In this document: piece after piece, positions 1-8,883 of the stretch
How the letters are laid out: every line of letters begins with the position of its first letter
Numbering within the stretch: position 1 is the first letter of the stretch
NCBI GenBank assembly: GCA_903844155.1
Contig: CAIMSU010000156.1
Span: 59,994-123,993, forward strand
Origin: an uncultured Pseudomonadota bacterium
Lineage (GTDB): Bacteria; Myxococcota_A; UBA796; SXON01
Length of the DNA stretch: 64,000 bases
Reading direction: 5' to 3'
Program-made: the position numbers and the translations under genes
Notes under the pieces: generated by a model
Databases searched by the model: none
Told to the model about the DNA's origin: nothing
Seen by the model: only the letters and a program-made list of their open reading frames with translations

Positions 1-500
1 GGGGCAGGGGTCTCGTGCCACGCCCGCAGCAGGTCCATCCGGGCGATGACGCCGAGCCCATCGTACAGATCGGGCGAGCCGCCGAACACGTAGCAGTCAG
101 GCGCCGTGACCTCGGGCAGCACGCGCGCGCGAAGGACGGTCCGGGTCGGCAGGTCCTTCGCTGCGCCGGGGGCGTGGACCGCGATCTCGTCCTCGGTCGC
201 GAGGTCGCGGAGCAGGACGACGTCGCCCTCCCAGCCGTCCACCACCCACATCGCCACGCGCGTCTCCCGCCCGAGCCGGAGCGCCCCAGCGTCGAGGGCG
301 CGCTCGTCCACGGCCCGCTCCAACGTCGTCCACCCCGCGGCATCCACCCACTCCACCACGAAGAATTCGAGGAACTCCCGCAATCCTTCGAGGTCGGTTG
401 GCGGCGGACCGCCGTGCAGCATCCTTGCCGCGAGCAGCAGCTCCTCGGGGTCGTGTGGCCGCGACATGAGCGCGGCGAGGACGGATCGGGTGCTGTCCAT
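1..500 (-). CDS. Hypothetical protein, C-terminus truncated by the window edge
   Basis: Reverse-strand frame open from ATG at 500 to the window start: MDSTRSVLAALMSRPHDPEELLLAARMLHGGPPPTDLEGLREFLEFFVVEWVDAAGW...; absent from the ORF track because it has no stop in the window. Confidence 0.7.
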   Translation of the reverse strand, partial: MDSTRSVLAALMSRPHDPEELLLAARMLHGGPPPTDLEGLREFLEFFVVEWVDAAGWTTLERAVDERALDAGALRLGRETRVAMWVVDGWEGDVVLLRDLATEDEIAVHAPGAAKDLPTRTVLRARVLPEVTAPDCYVFGGSPDLYDGLGVIARMDLLRAWHETPA

Positions 501-603
501 CGCCGCGACTTAGCCCGTCGCCCGCGCCCGGACGGTCGAGAAACCGGCGTGGGGGTAGCGGTTCGGCCACAGATCGTGTAGAAAGGCGGGCTTCGGTGCC
601 CGA

Positions 604-2058
604 ATGACCTTCTACGCTCCACTCGCTGCCCGTCGCCTCCGCGGTTCCCTCGCCACGGGGCTGGTCGTCGGCGGGTTTGCGGCCTCGTTGGTAGGCTGTA
701 CGGGCCAGAAAGTCAACGTCAACGTGGCGGATCCGCAGCTCGCGCTGAGCCCCACGTCGATCGATTTCGGCGAGGTGACCAGGGGCATCAAGTCGACGAT
801 CGGCATCAATGTGTCGAACAGCGGGTACGGCAGCCTGGACTTCAGCTCGATCGCCCTGGATAGTTTGACGTCGTCGGAGTTCCAGATCGTCTCCGCGCCG
901 ACCTCCGGCATGGGTCACGGCGATCCGCCGCAGCAGCTCGTCGTGAGCTACACGCCCACCGCGCAGGGCGAGGACATCGGAAACGTCGAGATCGTCTCGT
1001 CCGACCCCGTGAACCCGGATTTCCTGGTGCCGTTGACCGCGGTGGGCGTCGAGCCGGCGATCGACCTGAACCCGAGTGAGCTCAACTTCGGCATCGTCCC
1101 GATGGGAACGCCGAGCGACCCGCAGACGGTCATCGTCTCCGCCGTCGGATCGGGCAACCTCGTCATCCAGGGCACCACGATCACCGGCGCGGGTGCGGGC
1201 TCCTACGCGTTCACGGCGCCTGGCGACTACGTTGAGCCCTACACCCTCGAAAACGGGCATTCCATCAGCCTCTCCGTGGTGTTCACCCCGATTGACGACA
1301 CCGAGCAGGACGCGAACATCGAGATCGCGACGAACGCGGTCGACTCCCTCGGCGTCGTGCAGCTCATCGGCAACGTACCGGACGATCCGAACACGAACAC
1401 CCCGCCCACCGTGCAGATCACGGCACCCAACAACGGCGAGTACTTCGTGGACAACGTCCCTGCCGCGCTCACCGGCCACGTCGTCGACCCCGATGACGAC
1501 GTGACGCACGAGGTCTGCCAGTGGTTCGCCAACGGCACGCCCGAGGACGTCGGCTACCCGGATGCGGACGGCAACGTGGCGGCGGACGTGGAGCTGCCCG
1601 CCGGCGACACGACAGTCCAATTGCAGTGCATGGACGCCGCGCATGACACCGGGCAGGACTCCGTCGTGGTGACCGTCTGGCAGCACGACCAGCCGATGCA
1701 GTACGTGCTCTCGGGCGGTGCCACCGAGTTTGACTACATCAGCGTTGACGACGACCTCGAGATCGACCTCAACGGCAGCAAGGTCTACGCCGACAACGAC
1801 CACACCCGCACCAACCTGCCGCCCATCGCGCTGAACGCGGCATCGGGCGACCAGATCCGCCTCATCGTCACCGACCAGAACGCCTGCGACGCGTCCGCGC
1901 CTGCGATGCAGCTCCACTGGGGCACTGCCAGCTCGCAGGTGTTGAACAACGCTGTGTGCTACTCCTCCTGCCCCGATCACCCCTGCTACGACGGCACCTA
2001 CGCTGGTCCCTGGCCCGGTATTATCCTCGATGAAACCTACACGATCTCCATCCCGTAA
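604..2058 (+). CDS. Lipoprotein with choice-of-anchor-D / ASPM-SPD2-Hydin-like repeats
   Basis: Signal peptide with lipobox LVGC; LSPTSIDFGEVTRGIKSTIGINVSNSGYGSLDFSSI and LNPSELNFGIVPMGT repeats. Confidence 0.8.
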   Translation: MTFYAPLAARRLRGSLATGLVVGGFAASLVGCTGQKVNVNVADPQLALSPTSIDFGEVTRGIKSTIGINVSNSGYGSLDFSSIALDSLTSSEFQIVSAPTSGMGHGDPPQQLVVSYTPTAQGEDIGNVEIVSSDPVNPDFLVPLTAVGVEPAIDLNPSELNFGIVPMGTPSDPQTVIVSAVGSGNLVIQGTTITGAGAGSYAFTAPGDYVEPYTLENGHSISLSVVFTPIDDTEQDANIEIATNAVDSLGVVQLIGNVPDDPNTNTPPTVQITAPNNGEYFVDNVPAALTGHVVDPDDDVTHEVCQWFANGTPEDVGYPDADGNVAADVELPAGDTTVQLQCMDAAHDTGQDSVVVTVWQHDQPMQYVLSGGATEFDYISVDDDLEIDLNGSKVYADNDHTRTNLPPIALNAASGDQIRLIVTDQNACDASAPAMQLHWGTASSQVLNNAVCYSSCPDHPCYDGTYAGPWPGIILDETYTISIP

Positions 2059-2851
2059 CCCTCTCGCCGGTGCCGCGGCGCTCGTCGTCCTCGCGTCGCT
2101 TGCGTGCGACGGCAACAAGACGGTGCCCGCCCCCGTGCCCGCGGCGACCTCGAACACGCCCCTGCTCGGCCACGTCGGCGTCGATGACGCGCGCCTGACC
2201 GTGTTCAACGATGGCGACATCGAGTGGACGAACGTGGTCGCCACGGCGAACAACGCGCTGATCTGCAGCATCGGCATCATCCACCCGCACGACCAGGCCG
2301 GGATGAACTTCTCGTCGTGCTCGGGCGGGCCGCTGTCCGGGCCGATCGCGACCGTGCGGGTTGCGGCGACCCAGGGCTATTTTGAGGCCGCCACGGCCCC
2401 AGCGCCCGCTGTGGAGCAGGCCGCCCCGACCCCCGGGCCCGAGGCGCAGAGGCCGGCCTCCCATCCCACGTTCGCGCCCGCTGCACCGTCCGCGCCGGCT
2501 TCGTCGCCCGCCCCGTCCACCATCGTGGTCGCCGAGCCCGCCGCCCCCGTCGCCCCGCCCGCTCCTGCAGCCAGTGCAGCGCTCGCGCTCTCGGCCACGA
2601 TCTCCGGAGGCATCGGGCCGGCCCGTCGCCTGACCGTCTACAACAACAGCGCCGTTGCCTGGAGCGGCTGCACTGTCACGGCGAACGACCTGTATTCCTT
2701 CACGGTCGGGCCCATCGCCGCGCAGCAGCACAACGGCATCATGATGATCAAGTTCAAGGACAAGGCCGCCAACATCTTCACCTCGACCGCCCAGGTGATG
2801 AAGGTGGGCGTTCGCTGCGACCAGGGCTCGGCGACCGTCGTCCCGAGCTAG
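2030..2851 (+). CDS. Hypothetical Ala/Pro-rich lipoprotein
   Basis: Lipobox LASLAC; Pro/Ala-rich linker; overlaps the upstream stop by 29 bp. Confidence 0.65.
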   Translation: MKPTRSPSRNPLAGAAALVVLASLACDGNKTVPAPVPAATSNTPLLGHVGVDDARLTVFNDGDIEWTNVVATANNALICSIGIIHPHDQAGMNFSSCSGGPLSGPIATVRVAATQGYFEAATAPAPAVEQAAPTPGPEAQRPASHPTFAPAAPSAPASSPAPSTIVVAEPAAPVAPPAPAASAALALSATISGGIGPARRLTVYNNSAVAWSGCTVTANDLYSFTVGPIAAQQHNGIMMIKFKDKAANIFTSTAQVMKVGVRCDQGSATVVPS

Positions 2852-3014
2852 CGATCAGGCATGAATCGGGCGCCGCGTTTACGGTGCCGATCCATGCTGC
2901 TCGTCGGCTCGTAGGGAGGGCATGGTCTCTGCGTGTTCGAGCCCCCGAAGCCCCGACGTTGCGCTGCGATTGGCGCCACGCGTGCTGGGCTGCTACCGGG
3001 ACGGGGTCGCCGCT

Positions 3015-3611
3015 GTGAGCCGCCCCTTGCTTCGTTCTCCGCCCAAATCGCGCCTGCCCGAGCGCTCCGTACAGCTCGCAGATCTCGATGACGCCGGGTT
3101 GATCGTGGCCCTGGTGGCCGGTCGGGAGGAGGCGTTGGGGGAGCTATACGACCGCTACGGAGACCTGCTCATGGCCATCGGGCTGCGGATGCTCGGGAAC
3201 CACGCGGAGGCCGAGGATCTCGTCCACGACGTGATCGTGGAGGCTTGGCGCCGCGCCGCAGACTTTGACCCCGCGCGCGGTGGTGTGCGCGCGTGGCTGG
3301 TCACCCGGGCACGCTCGCGGGCGTTGGACCGGGTGAAGTCCCCGGGCCGCCAGCGGGTGCAGGCCCTCGACCCGGAGGCGCACGAGCGCCTGCCAGCGGC
3401 GTCGGCGGACCCGGGTGGGGCGGATCACGACCGGCTCCGCCGCGCGGTCGCCCTCCTCACGCCCGAGCAGCGCGCCGTTGTCGAGGCCGCCTATTTTGAC
3501 GGGCTCTCCAGCAGCGAGATGGCGACGGTGCTCGGGATCCCGATCGGAACCGTCAAGTCGCGAATGGCGTCCGGGCTCGCGAAGCTACGCGCGGCGTTGG
3601 GGGCCGAATGA
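3015..3611 (+). CDS. RNA polymerase ECF-type sigma factor
   Basis: ELYDRYGDLLMAIGLRMLGNHAEAEDLVHDVIVEAWRRA (sigma region 2) and LTPEQRAVVEAAYFDGLSSSEMATVLGIPIGTVKSRMASGLAKLR (region 4); GTG start at 3015 preferred over the 2922 ORF start. Confidence 0.92.
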   Translation: MSRPLLRSPPKSRLPERSVQLADLDDAGLIVALVAGREEALGELYDRYGDLLMAIGLRMLGNHAEAEDLVHDVIVEAWRRAADFDPARGGVRAWLVTRARSRALDRVKSPGRQRVQALDPEAHERLPAASADPGGADHDRLRRAVALLTPEQRAVVEAAYFDGLSSSEMATVLGIPIGTVKSRMASGLAKLRAALGAE

Positions 3612-4105
3612 GCAGGCACATCGATGCGAAGGCGCTGGCGGCGCTGGCGGTGGCGGGCAAACGACCCGTGCGTTCGCCGGATCGCGCGCGCCTGTTGGCG
3701 AGTGCCGTCCGACCGGGCTGGGAGCCGTGGACCGAGCGGGTCGCGGCGCTGTGGGACGTCTCGCCGGCCCAGGTGAGAGCGGAGTTTGGACGGGCGGGAT
3801 CGCCGCGGGAATGGGAGCCGTCGCCGGTCCCCCGCGTTGACGCGTTTCACCTTGACGGTGGGCCCGCGACTGCTGGCGCAGACGTCGGCCTGGTGCGGAT
3901 CCCGGATGGGTACGGCTTTCCGCTGCACGGCCACTCAGGTACGGAGGAGTACGTCGTCCTGCAGGGCGTCATGCGCTTTGCCGACGGCCATCGCGAGTAC
4001 CCCGGCGACCGCGTCCGGCACGGCGACAGCGTGACGCACAGCTACGTCGCAGAGGGCGACGTGGTCGTCGCGATCGTGATGCGCGGGGAGCTCACCGCCC
4101 CGTGA
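3608..4105 (+). CDS. Cupin-domain anti-sigma factor (ChrR-like)
   Basis: ATGA overlap with the ECF sigma gene; cupin motif PDGYGFPLHGHSGTEEYVVLQGVMRFADGHREYPGDRV. Confidence 0.78.
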   Translation: MSRHIDAKALAALAVAGKRPVRSPDRARLLASAVRPGWEPWTERVAALWDVSPAQVRAEFGRAGSPREWEPSPVPRVDAFHLDGGPATAGADVGLVRIPDGYGFPLHGHSGTEEYVVLQGVMRFADGHREYPGDRVRHGDSVTHSYVAEGDVVVAIVMRGELTAP

Positions 4106-5687
4106 CGCTGTCCATGTAGTCCCACCGGTCGCTCGCCCACTGCTTGAGGTACGCCACCTCGCCATCGTAGTCGTTGAGGTCTCCCCGCCAACCCCAGTAG
4201 CTGTCGTATTGATCGGCCCACTTGTCCCAGTCGCGGCGTGCCGCGGCGTCGATGATCGCGTACTCGTCGTCGTAGTGCTGCAGCACGGCAGCCTTGGCGA
4301 AGGGCCCGTCGAGCGCGGTGCGCATGCGCGACGTCATCTCCGGCGCGAGGTCCGGAAGGGCGAAGGCGCGCTCGAAGAACTTGTTGTTCTCGGTGAAGTC
4401 GTCTGAGTCCGTCGCGTCGACGCGGACGGTCTCCCAGTCCTGGCCCATCGAGTGGTTGAAGTCCCAGGGAGTGTAGTGCCAGATGCCGACGGGATCGAGG
4501 GGGTCGCGGTAGAGATAGCTGTTCTTCCCTGCCGAATCCCCGGCGTCGACGAAGCGGACGAACACCCACCAGTCCATGAAGTCGTCCCGCGACATCGTGG
4601 TGTCGAGGTTCGCCTCAAACGTCGCGTCGTCGGACGTCCCGACGAACTTCTCCAGGTCCTCGAGGTCCGTCCAGTCCGTCGCGCTGCCGGACTTCTTCTC
4701 ATAACCCTCGTCCAACGAAGATTTTCGACTGCCATTCCACTTCACGTCCAGGTTCGCGGAGTGGTCGATGGCTTTGTAGAGCGCCCCCGTGTTCGAGTAG
4801 CCGTTGTCATGCTCCCATTGACCGTCGACGTGGTCGGAGATGAGCATGAGCCCCTCGTACACGTCGTTGAGGTAGAGCACCACCATCTTCGTCTGGAACA
4901 CCGGGTGGGTGGTCGACAGCGAACTCCACAGGTCGTAGCACATCTTCTGCCGGATGTAGGTGTTGTCGTCGAAGGTGCTCGTGATCGAGATGTTGCGCCG
5001 ATGATGCCAACCGGGCGCGTCAAACTCGTCGGTCGCGTCAAAATGGACGGAGTAGCTGTGTTTTGGGTAGTAGGAGGACGACGCGCCGCGGTATTGGACG
5101 CCGACTGCGTACTGGTGGCCCTGCCAGTACAGGTTTCCAGGCGTATCAACGTCGTAGTTCGTCTGGGGAGGCAGGTCCATGTTCAGGACGGGAACGCCGT
5201 CCTCCTCGCTGTACTTGACAGGGTCAACCAGCGAATTTCCGGGGTCGCGCCAGTTGTCGGACACCCAGAGCGTCGCCGTGACGGGAACGCCGCTGCCGTC
5301 GATGTCGGCCACGAGGTCGAGATCGTAGCGACCGGCAGCGTCGAGCGGGGGCGTCCATGCGAGGGTGTTGGCCGACCAGGTCGCGTTGCCGGGGGGCGAG
5401 GCGAGCGAGAGAACGGCATCCGGGTGGTCGGAGCACGCCACTTGCCACGAGACCGCATCGCCTTCGACGGCGTAGAGGTTCAGTGCGTTGAAGCTCGGCG
5501 AACCGGCGAGGGTGACGAGGGTGCAGGTCGGCGACGAGACCGTTGGGACGGAGTCGACCGTGCTGTCCATCGCGGTGTCCGCGGTCACGGTGGAGTCGGC
5601 GGGGGCAGGGGAATCGCCCGCTGCGTCCTTCCCGCCGGGCGTGTGGGTGCAGGCGATGGAGAAGATGAGGATCAAGCTCGTGCGCAT
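4092..5687 (-). CDS. CotH kinase-family lipoprotein
   Basis: Lipobox IFSIAC, Asp/Ser/Thr linker, then CotH-like core (PVLNMDLPPQTNYDVDTPGNLYWQGHQYAVGVQYRGASSSYYPKHSYSVHFD...; WHYTPWDFNHSMGQDW). Confidence 0.82.
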   Translation of the reverse strand: MRTSLILIFSIACTHTPGGKDAAGDSPAPADSTVTADTAMDSTVDSVPTVSSPTCTLVTLAGSPSFNALNLYAVEGDAVSWQVACSDHPDAVLSLASPPGNATWSANTLAWTPPLDAAGRYDLDLVADIDGSGVPVTATLWVSDNWRDPGNSLVDPVKYSEEDGVPVLNMDLPPQTNYDVDTPGNLYWQGHQYAVGVQYRGASSSYYPKHSYSVHFDATDEFDAPGWHHRRNISITSTFDDNTYIRQKMCYDLWSSLSTTHPVFQTKMVVLYLNDVYEGLMLISDHVDGQWEHDNGYSNTGALYKAIDHSANLDVKWNGSRKSSLDEGYEKKSGSATDWTDLEDLEKFVGTSDDATFEANLDTTMSRDDFMDWWVFVRFVDAGDSAGKNSYLYRDPLDPVGIWHYTPWDFNHSMGQDWETVRVDATDSDDFTENNKFFERAFALPDLAPEMTSRMRTALDGPFAKAAVLQHYDDEYAIIDAAARRDWDKWADQYDSYWGWRGDLNDYDGEVAYLKQWASDRWDYMDSVTGR

Positions 5688-6973
5688 GCGGTCTCCACGT
5701 CGGCGATGGTCTTGGGGCAGGCCCGGGAGAGGACGTCGGGGTCGCCCTCGGTGACGAGCACGTCGTCCTCGATACGGACGCCGATGCCGCGCAGGGCCTC
5801 CGGAGCGTCGTGGTCGTCCGGTGCGATGTAAAGCCCGGGTTCTACCGTCACAACCTGACCCGCGGCGAGCGGCCGGGAGCTCAGGCCGATGTGGTAGGCC
5901 CCGACGTCGTGGACGTCCAGACCGAGCCAGTGCCCGGTGCCGTGCATGTAGTATTTGCGGTAGCGCTCTTCGACGATGAGCTCGTCCACGTCGCCGTCGA
6001 GCAGGTTCAGCTCGACCATCCCCGTCGTCAGCACCCGCACAGCGGCGTCGTGCATCTCGCGCCAGGGCCGGCCCGCACGTGCGCAGGCGATCGCGGCGAT
6101 CTGCGCGTCGAGCACGAGCTGGTAGACATCACGCTGGGGCCCCGAGAACCGGCCCGAGACCGGCCAGGTGCGCGTGACGTCCGCCGTGTACCACTCCACC
6201 TCCGCGCCCGCATCGACGAGACAGAGCGTGCCCGGCGCCAGGACGTCCCGGTTGTTCACGTAGTGCAGGACGCACGCGTTCACGCCGCCGCCGACGATGG
6301 TGGTGTAGCCGGCACCAGTCCCCCCGCGTCGCCGAAAGAGCCCCTCGATCGTCGCCTCGACCTCGTACTCGTAGGCACCCGGCTTCCCAGCCTGCATCGC
6401 CGCGATGTGGGCCTCCGCCGTGATCGCCGCCGCCCGACGCAACAACTCCAACTCGTGCTCGTCTTTCTGCAGTCGCAGCTCTCCCAGCAGCACCCGACTG
6501 TGCTCCATCTTCCACGGCAGGCAGAGCCCGTTCCGCAGCGCGGTGCGTGCGTTGGCCGTGGCTTTGAATACGATGCGGTCGTGGTCGGGGTGCTCACCAT
6601 AGGCGTGGTGCAGGCGCTCGTAGCCCTGGAGCAGGACCGGCAGCCTCGACCCCAGCTCGCTGTAGGGGAAGGCGAGGTCTGCCCCGTACCGTCCGCGTGC
6701 GCCCTCCACGCCCTCACGCCGCCCGGTCCACACCTCCTGCTCCTTGTCCTTCGCCTGCACGAAGAGCACGTAGGGATGCTCGCTCCCGGGTCGGAACACC
6801 ACGGCAACCTCGGGATCTTCCCAGCCGGTCAGGTACACCACATCGCTTTGCGGCCGGTACCGGTACTCGCTGTCCGAGTTGCGGGTGGCGTGCGGACCGC
6901 CAAACAGGATGCTCGCCGCGCCGCCCAGGCGTTGGAGGTAGCGGTCTCGTCGAGCGGGGCGGGGATCGGGCAC
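5672..6973 (-). CDS. pepP: Xaa-Pro aminopeptidase (M24B, PepP-like)
   Basis: AMP_N-like FGGPHATRNSDSEYRYRPQSDVVYLTGW; M24 metal-site regions LVDAGAEVEWYTADVTRTWPVSG, HGTGHWLGLDVHDVG and VTVEPGLYI; GTG start at 6973 likely. Confidence 0.88.
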   Translation of the reverse strand: MPDPRPARRDRYLQRLGGAASILFGGPHATRNSDSEYRYRPQSDVVYLTGWEDPEVAVVFRPGSEHPYVLFVQAKDKEQEVWTGRREGVEGARGRYGADLAFPYSELGSRLPVLLQGYERLHHAYGEHPDHDRIVFKATANARTALRNGLCLPWKMEHSRVLLGELRLQKDEHELELLRRAAAITAEAHIAAMQAGKPGAYEYEVEATIEGLFRRRGGTGAGYTTIVGGGVNACVLHYVNNRDVLAPGTLCLVDAGAEVEWYTADVTRTWPVSGRFSGPQRDVYQLVLDAQIAAIACARAGRPWREMHDAAVRVLTTGMVELNLLDGDVDELIVEERYRKYYMHGTGHWLGLDVHDVGAYHIGLSSRPLAAGQVVTVEPGLYIAPDDHDAPEALRGIGVRIEDDVLVTEGDPDVLSRACPKTIADVETACARA

Positions 6974-6990
6974 GCACGATCCTATAGCGA

Positions 6991-7551
6991 TCACGGCTTG
7001 ATCGGCGTGTCCGGGATGGCGGCCGGCGCGGGCTTGCTGCTGCCGGGACCCGGCACGGCGACCTCCGGGACGAAATCCCAGATGTGGAAGGCAGCGGCCC
7101 AGCCGATGAGCGCCACGCAGAAGAGGAGCACGCACACGAGCGAGTAGCCGTTCGCCGCGAGGGATGCCCTGACCTGGCCCTCGCGTGCCTCCTCCAACGC
7201 CCGTTCAAGCGCCGTCCGCTCCTTCTTCTGGCGCTCGGCCCACGCGCGAACGTCGTCGATCCCGAGCTCGCCGAGAACGGCGCCAAGGTCGACCGCCGGG
7301 ATCGCGACGCCGCTCGCCTCGATCCACCGTCGCACCTCGACCGCGAGCGGGTGCCCCGGAAACCGTTGGTAGATCGCCAACACTCGGGCCGGCAGGTCCG
7401 GGCTGTCGCGCTCCGAGAGCACGTCGAACAGCGGGAGGGTGCCCGGGTGGTCGACGAACCGCTCGAGCGCATCGATGATGGCGCTCTTGTCCGGGAGCGG
7501 TGGCGCGCGCTCCGCCTCGCCGCTCACGTCTTCGGGGCGATCAGCAGCCAC
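6991..7551 (-). CDS. Hypothetical single-TM protein
   Basis: ORF of 186 aa with coding-like composition and TM segment SLVCVLLFCVALIGWAAAFHIW. Confidence 0.7.
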   Translation of the reverse strand: MAADRPEDVSGEAERAPPLPDKSAIIDALERFVDHPGTLPLFDVLSERDSPDLPARVLAIYQRFPGHPLAVEVRRWIEASGVAIPAVDLGAVLGELGIDDVRAWAERQKKERTALERALEEAREGQVRASLAANGYSLVCVLLFCVALIGWAAAFHIWDFVPEVAVPGPGSSKPAPAAIPDTPIKP

Positions 7552-8330
7552 GTGAGGTACGGAGGCGTGGCCGTCAGGTTCACCGTCGTGCCGTCTGCCG
7601 TGGCGGAGCCGACAGGAGCGCCGATCTGCCCGATGGCGTCGACGGAGTAGACGTCGTAGTCACCGGCCGCGATGTCGCTGGTGATGGCCATCGTGAACGT
7701 GCCGGTGGCGACCGTGCCGAGCGGGCCAAAGGCGACTGCGAGCGAGGGGGTCACGCCCCAGAACGCGCCGATGCCGCTGGCCGGAACGACCCCGGCCCAG
7801 AGCGTGTTCGCGTCGCCCGCCAGGGGGTCGACCGTGAGGGTCGACGGGTCGACGGTCCAGGCGATGGGGCCAAAGGTGTAGGTCTTGGACGTGGTCATCA
7901 CCACCGGCCCGAAGAGCTGGGGAAGGAACATGGGCGACGGCGCGGTCCAGGCGCTCGCATCGTCGGCCAGGGTCGCGGGCACGCGCTCGTCGCCATGGTC
8001 GGTGGTGCCGAACCCGATCGCGTCAATCTTGTAGTTCCCGGCCCGCATCCCGGTGAAGTGGAACGCGCCGGTGGCGTCCGTGCGCGTCGTGTAGCACTGG
8101 GTGACGCAGGCCTGCACGCTGATGTTGCTCACGGGGCCGTCGTAGGCGACGACGGTGCCATCGACGGTCCCCGTGGGGCCCGCCGAATCACCGCCCATGT
8201 TGCTGTCCACGCTGTTCGTGTCGGTGTCCGCGGTGCTGTCCGACCCAGTGCTCGTGTCCTTGGTGCTCCCGGAGCAGCCGTAGGCGAGCGTGAGTGCCAG
8301 ACAGAGGGAGAGTGAGACGGGAGCGCGCAT
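7524..8330 (-). CDS. Lipoprotein with carboxypeptidase-regulatory-like domain
   Basis: Lipobox LAYGC followed by an Asp/Thr/Ser linker; VDGTVVAYDGPVSNISVQACVTQCYTTRTDATGAFHFTGMRAGNYKIDAIGFG. Confidence 0.75.
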   Translation of the reverse strand: MRAPVSLSLCLALTLAYGCSGSTKDTSTGSDSTADTDTNSVDSNMGGDSAGPTGTVDGTVVAYDGPVSNISVQACVTQCYTTRTDATGAFHFTGMRAGNYKIDAIGFGTTDHGDERVPATLADDASAWTAPSPMFLPQLFGPVVMTTSKTYTFGPIAWTVDPSTLTVDPLAGDANTLWAGVVPASGIGAFWGVTPSLAVAFGPLGTVATGTFTMAITSDIAAGDYDVYSVDAIGQIGAPVGSATADGTTVNLTATPPYLTWLLIAPKT

Positions 8331-8343
8331 CGGGGAGCCCTGG

Positions 8344-8883
8344 TTAGTGCAGCGTTCGCAGCGCCGCGTTGCAATTATACAGCACGTACTTGTCCGTGGT
8401 GGCCTCGCGCTTCTGAACGAGCGTATCGAGCACGGTCTTCTTCACGTCCGGTGGCAGCCCCTGTGCGCCGATGTTGCCGATGGCCCAGATCCCGGCGAGC
8501 TGGCCCCGGTCGTTCGCGTCAAAGGTCTTGATGAACGCCAGCAGCGCTGGGGCGGCGTCCTTGACCTCAAGTCGGCCGAGGGCATCGGCCGCGGCGGACT
8601 TGACCAGCGGGTCGGCGTCCGTCTGCAGCACATCGATGAGGGCGGGCCCCGCCATCGACGCGTCCGTGTACGCGAGCGATTCCATGGCGTTGAGCTTCGT
8701 TTTCTGCGAATCGTCCTTGAGTGTCTTGATGAGCGCCTGCCAGACCAGCGGGTCGGCGTAGTTCTGCGAGATCTTCGCGCCGTCTTCCCGCATGACGGGA
8801 TTGTCGGAGCTGACGGCCTTCGCGATGTCCGCGGCGGAGGGTGAGCAGCCGGCGAGGAGCGTGGGGAGCAGCAACGCGATCAC
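8344..8883 (-). CDS. HEAT-repeat lipoprotein
   Basis: Lipobox LLAGC; LIDVLQTDADPLVKSAAADALGRLEVKDAAPALLAFIK HEAT units; start overlaps the upstream Wzc stop. Confidence 0.8.
   Translation of the reverse strand: MIALLLPTLLAGCSPSAADIAKAVSSDNPVMREDGAKISQNYADPLVWQALIKTLKDDSQKTKLNAMESLAYTDASMAGPALIDVLQTDADPLVKSAAADALGRLEVKDAAPALLAFIKTFDANDRGQLAGIWAIGNIGAQGLPPDVKKTVLDTLVQKREATTDKYVLYNCNAALRTLH

Noticed and set aside
97-2280. 727-aa minus-strand ORF
   Set aside because: Overlaps a well-supported lipoprotein gene on the plus strand; composition (Arg/Val/His/Asp-rich) is typical of GC-rich antisense frames.
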